From the NCBI GenBank assembly GCA_963677345.2, contig CAXXLC010000016.1, forward strand, positions 1 to 64,000: a stretch of 64,000 bases of DNA, written 5' to 3'. A model generated the notes under the pieces. The model searched no databases. It had not been told where the DNA came from and saw only the letters and a list, made by a program, of their open reading frames with translations. This stretch comes from Saccharicrinis sp963677345 (GTDB lineage: Bacteria > Bacteroidota > Bacteroidia > Bacteroidales > Marinilabiliaceae). Shown piece after piece: positions 1-12,900 of the stretch. The position numbers were made by a program, and so were the translations under genes. Each line of letters opens with the position of its first letter. The stretch's first letter is position 1.

Positions 1-34
1 CATATGTTTATAATTTGATTTTCAATTGTCATAC

Positions 35-655
35 TTATTTTTTAACCCTCCAGACCACAACTTCTACTCTTCTATTCTTTAATTGCTCTTCATCTGAACA
101 AAGAACACCTCTTTTACACTTATTAACGATATATCTTTCACCATAACCTCTCGGAATCGTTGATTCCCCATCAACGCCTTTTTTCATTAACATCTCCTCT
201 ACTTTCTCACCCATCCTTTGAGAGTTAAACAGGTTATCTAATTTGCTTCCTCTGGCATCAGTATGCGAGTTCAATTTAACAACAATCTGAGGGTTATTTT
301 GTAAATAGGTAGCCAACCTGTCAAGCGTCTTTTTACTCTCCTCAGTAAGCTCCATACCCACATAATATAGCACCATTCCACTGATGTCATCTAAAACATC
401 ATCGTTAAATATAGGTGTAAGACTTAAGCCATTAGAATTAAGATCGGCCAGCTCCATAATGTTTAAAATCATCCTTTTTGAATTAAATTCTCCCTCCTTA
501 GAGAAAACCAATTCAAATTCCTGCCCATCTTTTCTGTATTCATCAGGTATAACAATATTATACATACCTTTTTCATCAGAAATACCTGTAGCAATCACTT
601 TACCCGTAGCATCATCTATAATGTCAACTTTTACTCCTTTAGCTGGCTGGTTGTT
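35..655 (-). pseudogene. PorE-like OmpA-family protein, C-terminal part (regulatory-like domain plus OmpA peptidoglycan-binding domain)
   Basis: This is the 3' part of the gene starting at 2066, in the +1 frame relative to the N-terminal part. It first encodes a short carboxypeptidase-regulatory-like beta domain (around ...DDATGKVIATG..., then DEKGMYNI). An OmpA C-terminal domain follows, with the peptidoglycan-binding signature SHTDARGS...N...SQRM and a final RRVEVVVW strand. In the family these domains belong to a single chain with the upstream TPR and PD40 parts, so the break near 645-662 is a frameshift, not a gene boundary. Removing one T from the TTT there gives a continuous reading (KVKSTLNNQPAKG). 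The domain should bind peptidoglycan in the periplasm and tether the T9SS or its adhesin. No ATG is needed for this segment; the ATG at 598 is internal. Confidence 0.8.
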
Positions 656-2066
656 TAAACGTTGACTTCACTTTAGCAGAGAAGGCATCAGGAAAAGCAG
701 ACAAATCAACCTTAGGTTGTTCAACAACCTCAGGCTTTTCTTCCGGCAGGTCTTCCAATACAATAACATCGCCTTTCTCGGGTAATTCTTCTGTAACTTC
801 AGGTTCTTCTTCCTTTCCTAAAAATTCCACGGTAAAGATTACATCATCACCTGTTTCAGTACGACTACTGGACAGAAAACCTTTCTCTGGATTATTAGGA
901 CTTACCACATATGCAAAATCATCTGCTACAGAGTTAAAAGGCATCAACATATTATTCACATTTTTCCAGCTTCCATCCACATAATCAGCTCTAAAAATAT
1001 CTAATCCTCCAAAACCATAATGACCATCTGATGAAAAATAAAGCACATTATCTTTACTTATAAAAGGAAATACTTCATCGCCATAGGTATTTACCTCGGG
1101 TCCTATATTTTTAACCTTTCCATACATTCCCCCTCTTAATCTTTCAACCCTGTAAATATCTTTACCTCCATAGCCACCTTCCATGTTCGAAACAAAATAC
1201 AAGAATTTATCATCAGGAGAAACAGCAGGATGGCCATAATCATATTTATCACTAATAAAGGGTAACTCTATTTCCTTTCCCCAATCATTACCATCATAAT
1301 TCACTTTAAACAGTTTTAACCTGCTTTCTCCCCCTTTTACTCTGACCACTTTAGTAAAATACATGGTATTAAAGTCTGAAGTAAAAGAAATAGCACCTAT
1401 GTGATATGGTGAAATCAAACTCTTAGAAAATATACTACCCTTTTGTATTTGATCGTTAACTAAATCGGAATAATACAGGTTAAGAAACGATTTTCCTTGC
1501 CTGTCCACATTTTTAGAACCCTCCTCAGAAGCTGAAGAATAAACAACTCCCTTTTTATAATACTGGATACCAAAAGATTGACCTGATGTAAATATAGGTG
1601 ATGGGTTAACACGATAAGGCTCTATTTCAATGTGGGCAGCAGCCCATTCGCAAGATTTGATTAACTCATTCACTTTAACAGGATTTGCACCAGCTTTTAA
1701 AGCTTTTTCGTACCAAAAAATGGCTCCCCTGTCTTCTTTGGCATATAAACCTGAGCGTTGATAAACCTGAGCATAGACCATAAAATCTTCCTGTGTTTTC
1801 AGATTATCCTCAACTTCAATTAGAGTTGTAAGTGCACGTTCTATATTATTAAGCTCAAAATAACATTTACCCACTTTAACCAATACATCACCTTTTAATT
1901 TTTCACCATCATTCTGGGCTTCCAGGTAGTATTGTAAGGCTTGGTAATATTCTGCTTTTTTAAAATAGTTATCTCCTTTATTCACTAACTTACTTTGACC
2001 AAAAACATTTAATGTTCCCTGGAAAAGTAATATGGAAAAAACTATGTAGTGTGCAATCTTCTTCAT
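639..2066 (-). pseudogene. PorE-like OmpA-family protein, N-terminal part (signal peptide, TPR, PD40 beta-propeller)
   Basis: The N-terminus is a signal peptide (MKKIAHYIVFSILLFQG...VFGQ). TPR-like helices follow at about residues 25-130 (KAEYYQALQYYLEA, ELNNIERALTTLIEV). PD40/WD40-like repeats occupy about 180-410 (SPDDKFLYFVSNMEGGYGGKDIYR, FISKDNVLYFSSDGHYGFGGLDIFR). A Glu/Pro-rich linker ends at residue 475 because of the frameshift into the OmpA segment. The combined product would be about 675 aa, the usual length and order for PorE-type T9SS proteins. It lies 129 bp downstream of the PorP/SprF gene and behind the giant adhesin, all on the minus strand, so the three probably form one transcription unit. 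No lipobox is visible, unlike the P. gingivalis PorE lipoprotein. The frameshift is probably a sequence error. Confidence 0.82.
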
Positions 2067-2195
2067 AATGAAAGATATTATAGCTATGATTAAGTTACCT
2101 GTTCACAAAATGCCTGTCATAGGCGACAAGCATCTATATTTTGACTAAAATTAAAATATTATACTGTTAAAAATACAAATTATATAAATACGAAT

Positions 2196-3143
2196 CTAAA
2201 AATATCTGATTGAACGCATTCCTGCCCGCTTGTTAAATGAAAAATCAAACTGGATACTTATTTCGTGAGAACCTACTTTTGCATATTGATTCAACGAATT
2301 TAAAGAATAATCAAAAGAATATCTAAAGGTATAAGGACTCTTAGGATTTGGCTTAAATTCGGCAAGAAAAACAACATCAGAAATAGATCTGTATGAAAGA
2401 CCCAGCCAAAGTGTTTCCATCAACAATACATTACCAGAAACATCAAATTGTAAGGGAGCACCGTAAACCTCACGAAATAACAATGTAGGTTTAACCTTTA
2501 CATCTCCCCAATCAAAAACATAACCTCCATATAAGTACATGGGCATATTTTTAAAATCCAAAGTATTTTTAAAGGCATCACTGGCATCATCAAAACTATT
2601 AGAAAACATTTTAGGAATTGAAAATCCAGCAAAATAATCCTCCTTAAAAAGATAGGCACCAAACCCCACATTTAAGCCAATTTTAGACTGTTTACCTTCA
2701 AAAACCGGATCTCTATAATCGTCTGTTACAGCCTTAGTACCATCATAAACTATCGAACTAACACCTAATTGCAAACCTAATGAAATAAAACTTCGTCTGT
2801 CAATCTCTAATTTATATGCAGCAGAAACCATTGCATCAGTATTTCTTGAAAAGCCAATGATATCATTCATTATAACAAAACCTACACCAAGATTCGTGTC
2901 TTCTATTGGTCCATGAATATTTAAAGATTGATTCATTGGAGCGCCATCCAAACCAATCCACTGATTTCGATTGATTAATATACCACTGATAACGTCCCGG
3001 GTTCCGTTATATGCAGGATTCAGTAAACCCTGATTAGCTATATAATGATTATACTGAGCTGCATCTTGTCCATATGCTATTGTTGAAAGATGAATTCCAA
3101 CAAATAACACGATAAACAATTTTAATATCTGGTTATATCTCAT
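2196..3143 (-). CDS. PorP/SprF family type IX secretion outer-membrane protein
   Basis: A 315-aa protein with a signal peptide ending near IAYGQ. The family hallmark follows: QDAAQYNHYIANQGLLNPAYNGTRD, then the NRNQWIGLDGAPMNQSLNIHGP stretch. The rest is beta-strand-rich with aromatic strand ends, as in PorP/SprF beta barrels. PorP/SprF proteins accompany T9SS substrates carrying type-B (gliding-motility-associated) C-terminal domains and are needed for their surface localisation. Here the gene sits 42 bp downstream of exactly such a substrate and upstream of a PorE-like OmpA gene, so a dedicated adhesin-partner role is a reasonable inference. The length is typical and no defects are seen. 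Confidence 0.9.
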   Translation of the reverse strand: MRYNQILKLFIVLFVGIHLSTIAYGQDAAQYNHYIANQGLLNPAYNGTRDVISGILINRNQWIGLDGAPMNQSLNIHGPIEDTNLGVGFVIMNDIIGFSRNTDAMVSAAYKLEIDRRSFISLGLQLGVSSIVYDGTKAVTDDYRDPVFEGKQSKIGLNVGFGAYLFKEDYFAGFSIPKMFSNSFDDASDAFKNTLDFKNMPMYLYGGYVFDWGDVKVKPTLLFREVYGAPLQFDVSGNVLLMETLWLGLSYRSISDVVFLAEFKPNPKSPYTFRYSFDYSLNSLNQYAKVGSHEISIQFDFSFNKRAGMRSIRYF

Positions 3144-3185
3144 GGTACTTTATTTTCTTAGTTAAGATTTAAGTTAGAGTGGTTC

Positions 3186-3998
3186 TTACCTTCTTAGTTC
3201 AATATATCCGCTATACTCTTTTTTAGTTACTATCTCACCAGTATTGACCTCTACAGTAAACACATAAAAATAAGTGCCATTAGGCAAATCACTTCCGATA
3301 GAAACCATATTTGCAGTGGTAGAGGTACCATCCCACCATTCATCACCATCTCCATAAACTATACCTTTAGACCTATATACCAATGCTCCCCATCTGTTAA
3401 AGACCTCAAGTTTAGATTTTTCAGAGGTTAAACCACCTTCTCTACCAGAAATCACATAAAAGTCATTTATACCATCACCATTTGGTGAAAAAGCATTGGG
3501 TATTAAAAATGAATTATCATCATCCACCTCTTCATTACCTACATAAACATTTACATAAGCAGTATCAATTCTATCTACTAAATCCGGATTTGTGTTCTCA
3601 ACAATATATTCCAACCTGTATTTACCAAAAAATCCAGGCATTTTAATAAAGGATAATTCTCCAGTATTTATATCTATATGAAATTCACCGATAGTGTCAT
3701 TAACAAAGTCAAGAGTAGTTTCTGGCATACCCTCATTATATACTAATAAATGATATTCTAAATTTGATTCTCCACCAATTCCTTCATCCAGATAATACTT
3801 ATCAACAACATTAAATCCTTCACCATTCCACCCATTTTCATCAAATGGTATAGGTGTTGGTTCATCTTGTTCGTTCAGATAAATTAATATATCATTAGCT
3901 CTAAGATTCATTGTATCTGCTAAAGCACTTGTTTTAACATTAAAATAATCTTCAATGGCTATTAATTCACCATAATCTTTATGGTCAATATAATAAAG
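3186..3998 (-). pseudogene. C-terminal part of the giant adhesin with T9SS type-B (CHU_C) sorting domain
   Basis: This segment continues the giant adhesin in the +1 frame. It carries a final repeat-like region and then the gliding-motility-associated C-terminal domain: NAFSPNGDGINDFYVI, FNRWGALVYRS, WWDGTS, LPNGTYFYVF and a last SGYIELRR strand. This is the type-B T9SS sorting signal, normally the last 80-90 residues of the adhesin itself. The main frame stops at 3985-3987. Removing one T from the TTT at about 3996-3998 joins ...CSTLFTDP to YYIDHKDYG in one reading. A start codon at 4049 gives an apparent separate ORF, but that N-terminus is a frame artefact. The PorP/SprF gene follows directly. 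Confidence 0.85.
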
Positions 3999-6900
3999 GA
4001 TCAGTAAATAAGGTACTACAATAAGGATATTCTGTACTTCTAGCCTCAATTATATAATTTCCTTCTTCTGTAATTGGGTTAAAACAAACTGTATTCCCTA
4101 CTTCTTCATCTAAAACATTAATTACAGCAACATAATTCTCTAAATCATCCTCTTTATATAGGTAATAATCTACACCTTCTTCTGCAACATCAATACATAG
4201 AGCATCGTCAACAACACATTCTGAAGAAATAGTATTTGATTCATCTGTACAATATATTTCTCTGCTCATTACATCTGGTCCTTCAACTTCCTCTATAATG
4301 ATAGGACTATCTGCGCCTGGATGATCACATCCTGACTCCCCGGATTTTGCAATGACATTATAACTTCCTGCAAGACATAATTGATTAAAATAAGCATCGT
4401 AAGTGCCACCTTTACCATATATAACATCGATAGGATTATTAGAATCATCATTTTCATCTACCAGCCAATAATAAATTCCTGATTCTGGATTACGAACTCC
4501 AAAGGAGACTCCGTCATCACCACTACAATATTTATTATCATCAGATATTATTGTAAACTCATCTGGTCCTGCTAAAGCATTAATCAAAACAGTTCCCATT
4601 GATAATTCACAATCAGTACCAGGTAAGGCAAGAACTTCATATATCTCAGCACCGGTTTCATCACCAATGATTTCCCAAACTAAAATATCATTACCATTTT
4701 CGTCTTGTTCTTCACTATAAGCTATTCCGGTATCTAAACCACCTCCATATACAAGTTGATATTCAATATTTGCCTGAGGATCTTCAAGTGTAATAAATGT
4801 ACTTTCTGATCCACAAATAGTAACATCTTCTGTCGGTAATATGTTCCTTGGTTCTGCTGCTGCAGCAACTGTAACAACAAATTCAGAAACTTCATCACTA
4901 TCTTTTAAGGTAACTTTACAAGCATCTCCTCCCCAAGAAGCAACAACTGTATAAGTTCCTTCACCATAAGTTCCTAATACTATTTCACCTCCTGAACTAA
5001 CAGTTTCTTTTACAACATTGCCATCTGCATCTATCATTTGGTAAGTAACACCGGACTGACTATCAGAAATACTAAACGACACTCCATTGCTGTTACTGCA
5101 ATAACTTAATTCATCATGTAAGACTTCAACACTATTGGGTTTATCGGGTTGAGAAACCACTGTTACATAACTGTTCATTTCTGAAGTACAATTATTATCA
5201 CTAATAGCTATAATTCTATATCTACCTTCTTTATGAACAGTGTATTTTATGGAATCATTTTCATAAATACCGGTCACATCATCTACAGGATAAAATATTG
5301 TACCATCCGAATCAGCCATTTGCAATTGATAATCATATCCATCTTCATATTGAGGTAAACCTATTAATGCTCCAGCTACTTGGAGGTCGCAAGTCTGACC
5401 TGAACCAAACATTGTAAATGCTACAGGAAGCGGATGGATAATCAGATTTTTACGATTAAGCATCTCTAACTCACAAATGATATTGTCTTCAGCATCTTTT
5501 AAGGTTGCCCATACATAGTATTCTCCTTCAAAGTTATATTTTAACTGATCGAAATTTTGTGCTTCACCGTTACCATGAATAACAGAAATACCATCAACCG
5601 GGTTTCCATCCTCAAAATATAAAGTATAATCCACATTTTCTTCAGTATCTTCTAAACCAAAGATAACACCAGGATCACCATTACAAATATTATCAACACC
5701 TGTAACCAACTGTCTTTGCACTACATTTTCTATATTTACAATTACATCTGCCGAAGGATCTATAACACCTTCACAACCATCTTTTATGGCTAACACATTA
5801 TAGTGTGCCTCTTTGGTATCGACCACTCTTTCGAATCCTATATCTGTTCCTTCCGTACCTGAGATAGGATCATACCCGCTTACAGGCACATACTCATCAC
5901 CAATATATTTAACTAAAGTATACTCTACTCCCTCCTCAACATTAAATACATATAAAGAATCACCTATACTACAGCTTTTTTCAACATCAGGTTCATCCAA
6001 TTTTCTCAAAATTCCATAAGCTGAATCCGGTAAATCTTTGACTGTAATTAGAATGGAACCATTCATTTGAGTTTCACATCCGGCAATTGTATTTATGGCA
6101 TCGATGCCATACAAACCTTCTTCTGAAACAGCAAAAGAAATTTGTCGACCATCGGCATTTGTAGGACCATCAACCCTGGTTCTAACATCTTCACCTGTAA
6201 GAACATCCTGAGTAATTTTAACTAAATAATATTGAGTATAATCATTTGTTTCTGAGCCTGAAATATATATTTCTGTAGAACCACCTTCACAATACTCTGT
6301 ATTATCGCAAGTAACATCATAAATTGTGAATACATCTTCTTGTACGGTAATAGAATTCATATTTGATGAACAGCCAATATCTGGTACACTTGCTTGTACT
6401 GAATATACACCGGAGGTATAAATACCATCAAATTGCAATATAGAACCTGCAAGTGAACCTATCTGAGTGTCTACCAAATCATCACCTTGATACAAATGAT
6501 ATATAATATTTTCTTGTTGATTATCTAACCAAAGAGTAACTCCGTCATCACCTTCGCAATAATGACCTGAGTTAGTAGCTTCTAAATTAAAAACTTGTGG
6601 ATTATCAACTGCTGTTACAACAACTGATCCGTCCATAGGATATTGACAACCACTATCTGTAATAATAACAACTGTATATGTTCCTTCAGTAACTATAGGA
6701 CCACTAAAACTAATAGACTCTCCAGTTCCGGTCATATGTATATCTGTAACTTCACCTCCATTAACCAAATAATATTCAACACCTGCTGTTGAATTATTTA
6801 AGGCAATAGAAACACCTGTCTCCGTAGGATTATCAGAACAAAATCTTCCATCGGCAGGATCATCTCTATCAACAGCTTCAATTTGAAAGATATCATAATT

Positions 6901-9900
6901 ATCTTCAGATATAATTGAAAACTCATCATCAAAAACAATACTACAACCAGTAGAAACATCCTGAGCTTGAACAGTATAATCGCCAAAACTCATTTGATTA
7001 CCAAAGTCTACAATATTTCCATCACCAGGTCTCTCTGTATCTTCTAAAAGAACACCGTTTAATAATAGGGTATAATTGACTCCTGCTTCTGATTCATCTA
7101 ATGTAATATGAACACCATCACCCCCATTACATCCTGTTACATCTTCATCAGGACTTAAATTAAATACTTGTGGCAATGGATTTTCAGTAATTGTAAGGTC
7201 TTCACCATTCATTTTTGTAGTACTACCATCAACGTCATCATAATAAGCAATAACAGTATAGGTTGCAGTACCTCCAATATGAGACCAACTGATAGCCGAC
7301 GGAGCAGTAACATCATAAGTAATTGATAGAACATCATCGCCATTAATATCTTGTACAGGATTATAATCCTGATCAACTAACTCATAAGTAACTCCATTTT
7401 GAGGAGTGCCATTTAAAAAGATAGTAACACCTCCATCACCTGCGCAATAGTCTGTTGCTGAAGCCTGTATATCTAATGGCACAATAACATCATACCCAGT
7501 AATAGTTATTGATGAATAGGAATAACAACCTGTGGCATCATTGAATACCTTGACACTAACAATATTACCAATACTTAATTCATTGGTAGTATATATATTA
7601 CCTACTGTTCCATTAATCAATGAACTGTTAACATAAAATTCATATGAATCTCCACCACCGGCCGTAAAGGTTAATTCTGTTCCTTCCACAATAGGCATAG
7701 AAGGATTAACAGTAAGCGAGGCTACAGGTAAAGGATGAACAGTAGTGGTTATTATACTGGTTGATACAGAACATCCTGTAGAACCGTTTATGACAACAGC
7801 ATAAACCTCATCTCCATCATTTAGTGTTGTTGTAACATATGTATCATTTCCATCAGGACCTTGAACACTAACATTGTTTACAAAAAACTCATAAACATCA
7901 CCACCATCGGCTGTAAAAGTTACCTCATCGTTTTGACATATAGTGTTATCTATATCAGAACTACTTATCGAAACAACAGGAACAGGATTCACAGTAATCG
8001 AAGAACTGGTTGCCACATTAGAACATCCAAACTCATCAGTCACTTGAACTTTAATTTCTTCACTTCCTGTCAAAGTTGTTGAATAGGTAGAATTAGTTTC
8101 TCCTGGTATTACCACATCATCTAAATACCATTCGTATGAATCACCACCTCCTGCAGTAAACAATACTTCTTCATTGGCACATACTTCAGACTTATCGGCA
8201 ATAAGTGTTGCAACAGGTTTACTAATTGTAATATCCACAGGGTCACTGGTATATTCACAATTCTCATCTCTAATAATTACTTTCACAGAAAAATCATCAG
8301 CCGAACTAGTCACAAAAGTATTCGTAGTTTCAGGTGTTCCTTGAGAAATATCATTAACAAGGAATTCGTATGTTAAAGTACCGCTACCAGAACCTGTAGC
8401 TGTAAAAGTTAAATCTTCATTTTCGCAAGCTGTAGTTTTATTACAAGATAACTCAACTTCAGGCAATTCATTAACTGTAATAGAAACCGGGCTCGATTGA
8501 GAAGAACAACTTCCCTGACCCGCAATAACATATAAAGTCATATCACTGGTAAAGCCATCCGTTTTATCAAATGTTTCTGATGAACCACTAGAAAGAATTA
8601 CATCACCTGAACCATCATTACCATAAAACACGTAACTTGCATAACCTGCGGGACTTGCCTCAAGTGTTACAGCTTCATTTTTACAGAATTCACTGTTGTC
8701 GACAGGACTTGCCAAACTTACAGTAGGAACAGAAAGAGCTGTCATTGAAATTGATTGCGTATCAGAACACCCGTAAATATTATCAGTAATTGTAACCGAA
8801 ACAGTAACATCTGAAGTTATAACTATCTGAAATACAGAAGGAGAACCCACAACAGAAGCTTGTGGTACACCATCAACTAAATACTCATAACTATAATCTC
8901 CAGACCCTACTGATGTAGTACCCACTACAGCATTGTAAGTTACCTCTGTACCACTACATACTGTTGTACCTGCCGGATCCGGTGCCGTAATATTCAATAC
9001 AGCATCTATTGAATGAACCGTAACAGTATAATCTTTAGCATTTGCAGCAGCACATTCTGTTACAGGATCTTCATAATTTACAGAAATTGTTTGCTCACCT
9101 GACTCATCCCAGGTAACACTAACACTTTCAGTACCTTGACCATTATCAATAGTACCTCCTGTAATAGTCCAAACATAATTATCCTTATCTGAATCAGTAG
9201 TATATACAACACCTGTTTCATTTATACAAACAACATTGTTACCGGTAAGTTTTGGTACAGGCAAATCATTAACTGTAATACCAAGTACTGCATCAGTAGC
9301 GGCAGAACAACCATTTTGATTAACATAATTAACAGAGATTGTTTGAGCTCCTGAAGTATTCCATTGAACCATTATAGAATTACTATCGTCTCCTGATACT
9401 ATAGTTCCTCCGGTAACATTCCAATCATATTGGGTCATATCAGTTTCTGTAGTATAGGATTCTGTACTACCAAAACAAACAGAATTTTCTCCGTTTAAAG
9501 ATATTATGGGTAAAGAATAAACAGTAACATTCTCAACTGTTGCGGTAGCAGCACCACAACTATTTGTATCATCATATATTACACTAACAGTTTGAGTACC
9601 GGAAGCATTCCAGTCCACTGTAATTTCATTAGTACCTGCACCTGAAGTAATAGTACCACCTGAAGAAACAGTCCATACATAATTAGACATACCCATTTCT
9701 GTGGAATATATTATATCTTCTGAACCTTGACATACATCAAAATCACCATCTATAGTAGGAACAGGTAAATCCTTCACATCAACTGTATACACTGTTGAAT
9801 TATTAGAAGCACAATTATTTTCATCCACATAGCTTACTGATACAGACTGACTTCCTGAAGTATTCCATGTAACAAGAATACTTTCTGTTCCCTGACCTGA

Positions 9901-12900
9901 TGTAATAACACCACCGGTAATAGTCCAGTTATATGCTGACTTACCTGCTTCAGTAGAATAACTTACATCACTTTCATTGATACACACTTCATCATCACCT
10001 GTAATAACAGGAACTGGTAATTCATTAACAGTAACAGAATATAATGAAGGAGTAGAAGCTTTACACCCTTCTTTATTAACATAATTAACTCCTACAGTTT
10101 GACTTCCTGATGTAGTCCATTGTATATTGATGGAATTAGTACCTTCTCCTGAAACTATTGTTCCCCCGGTAACAGTCCACTCATAATCAGACATATCTGT
10201 TTCAGTAGAATAAGTCTGCTCACTACCAGAGCATACCACTTTATTTCCGGAAATGCCAGGTGTTGGTAAAGTATTGACTAGTACATTGTAACTGGTAACA
10301 CCTGCAGCAGAGCAACCAAGTTTATCATCGTATGTTACTGTAACATTCTGAGCTCCACTAGCATTCCATGTAACAAGAATACTTTCTGTTCCCTGACCTG
10401 ATGTAATAATACCACCCGAAGAAACAGTCCATACATAATTATCCATTCCTGTTTCAGTTGTGTAACTAATATCTGCTGAATTTAAACATACAGTATTATC
10501 TCCGGAAATAGTTGGCTCGGGAAGTTCAGTGACTTCTACAGTATATTCAGATGGAGTTGCTGACTGACAACCATTTGTATTATAATATGATACGGTAATT
10601 GTTTTTGTTCCGGTGGTTGTCCAGTCTACCATAATTTCATTAGTACCACCCCCTGAAACAATAGAACCTCCTGAAGAAACAGTCCATATATACGAGGTCA
10701 TGCCAGACTCTGTGGTATAAGTTCCTGTACCATTTACACAAATAGGATCATCACCTGTAATTGTAGGAACAGGTAAATCAAATACGGTAACCGGTAAGGT
10801 AGTTGCTAAAGAAGGCGTACAATCATTATCATCTTCATAACTTACAGAAACACTACCCGACCCGGCAGTATTCCATGTTACAGTAATTTGATTTGTGGTA
10901 GCACCCGAAGTAATAGTACCACCAATAACAGTCCATGAATAGTTATCCATATTCGTATCAGTGGTATAAGTTATACCTGTTTCATTTAAACAAACTTTAT
11001 CGTCACCACTTAATGTTGGAACAGGCAAATCATGAACTTCTACAGTTAGTGTAGCATCAGAAACTGCTGAACAATTATTCTCATCATTATAATTAACCGA
11101 AACAGTCTGAGAACCAGAATTTGTCCAAACCACAGTAATTTGATTTGAGTCAGCACCTGATGTAATGTTACCCCCGGTAACACTCCATGTATAATTGCTC
11201 ATACCAGATTCTGTAGTATATGTTACAGCTGCACCATCTAAACAAACATCATTATCACCAGTAATACTAATAACAGGTAATGAATGAATAGTAACTTCCT
11301 GAGAAGCAGCTACAGCCGGACTACAACCTTTACCATCCTCATAAGTAACAGTAACATTACCGGCACCTGCCGTTGGCCAATTCACATCAATTGTATTTGA
11401 GCCCTGACCGGAAGTAATGACTCCCCCGCCGGAAACAGTCCATACATATGAACCCATTCCTGATTCTGTAGAATAAGTTTCATTAATAGTACCTGCACAA
11501 ACATTAGAAGCTCCTGTTATTGAAGGCTCAGGTAAAGAATTAACAAATACAGACAAAGAAGTTGGCACTGCCGGAGCACAGTCATTAGTATCTTCATAAC
11601 TCACAGAAACACTACCTGACCCGGCAGTCTCCCAGGTTACAGTTATCTGGTTTGTATTCTCTCCCGAAGTAATAGTACCACCACTAACTGACCAAATATA
11701 ATTTTTCTTATCTGCTTCTGTGGTATATGTAACTCCTGTTTCATTTAAACACACATCATTATCACCCGAAAGAGAAACAACAGGTAAATCATGAACATTT
11801 ACATTATATGTAGTAGCAGATGTTGCTGAACAAGTATTTTCATCTTGATAATTTACCGAAACAGTTTGCGAACCTGTAGTAGTCCATGTAACAGTAATTT
11901 CGTTACTATCGGCATCTGATGTAATTGTACCCCCGGTAACACTCCAGGTATAATTTAACATATCTGCCTCTGTGGTATAAATAACTCCTGTTTCATTTAA
12001 ACACACACCATTATCACCAGAGATAGTAACATCAGGCAAATCATAAACAGTCACATTCAAGGAACCAGGCGTTGCTGAAGGACAACCTTTTCCATCGTTA
12101 TAAGTTACAGAAACAGTTCCTGCTCCGGCGGTATCCCATGTTACAGAAATCTCTTCTGTACCACTACCTGAAGTAATCGTTCCCCCGCTGACAGACCAGC
12201 TATAATTACTCATACCACTTTCGGTGCTATAAGACTCAGACTCATTTAAACATATTTCAGTAGCTCCGGAAACACCAGGAACAGGTAAAGCATTCACATT
12301 AACCGCATAAACCGTAGGAGTTGCTGAAGTACAGTTATTATCATCGTCATACATCACCGAAACAGAGCCACTACCAGCTGTAGTCCAGGTTACTGTAATT
12401 TCTTCTGTTCCATCCCCCCCGGTAATTATACCACCAGAAATATCCCAAACATAGTTAGTCATTCCCGACTCGGTAGTATATGTTACACCACTTTCATTCA
12501 CACAAACATCATTGTCACCCGAAATATCAGGTACTGAAGGTATATTAACCGTAACAGTAACATTTGCACTGGCAGAACAGCCTGTGCTATTATTTGTTGC
12601 TGTAACAGTATAAGTTGTTGTTGTTGTTGGGGAAACTTCCCATGAAGCTCCGGTATATTCCGGATCATCACCTGAACCATCATCCCAGGTATAGGTTATA
12701 TCAGGATCATCATCTGATGTGGCACTTACTGTGGTAGAGAGACCACTACAAATTGAAACGTTTCCTGAAGTAGATACAGAAGGCTTTGGGTTAACTGTAA
12801 CATAGGGACTTCCATTCATAGTTGAAGTACATGTCTGAACACTACTATTTACGGCAACTACAGTATAAGTACCTTGAGAACTAACTGAAAAATCTATCTC

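Noticed and set aside
645..662. TTTAAAC, a possible programmed-frameshift heptamer at the PorE-like break
   Set aside because: The known slippery heptamer works in the T TTA AAC phase for a -1 shift. Here the zero frame reads TTT AAA C and the needed shift is +1, so the phase and direction do not fit; a single extra T explains it better.
7861..8082. Open frame on the plus strand within the adhesin
   Set aside because: It is antisense to a strongly conserved repeat region and has no protein-like features.
12498..12683. Minus-strand open frame rich in Gln/Leu in the first adhesin repeats
   Set aside because: An out-of-frame reading of the Thr-rich coding region of the adhesin.
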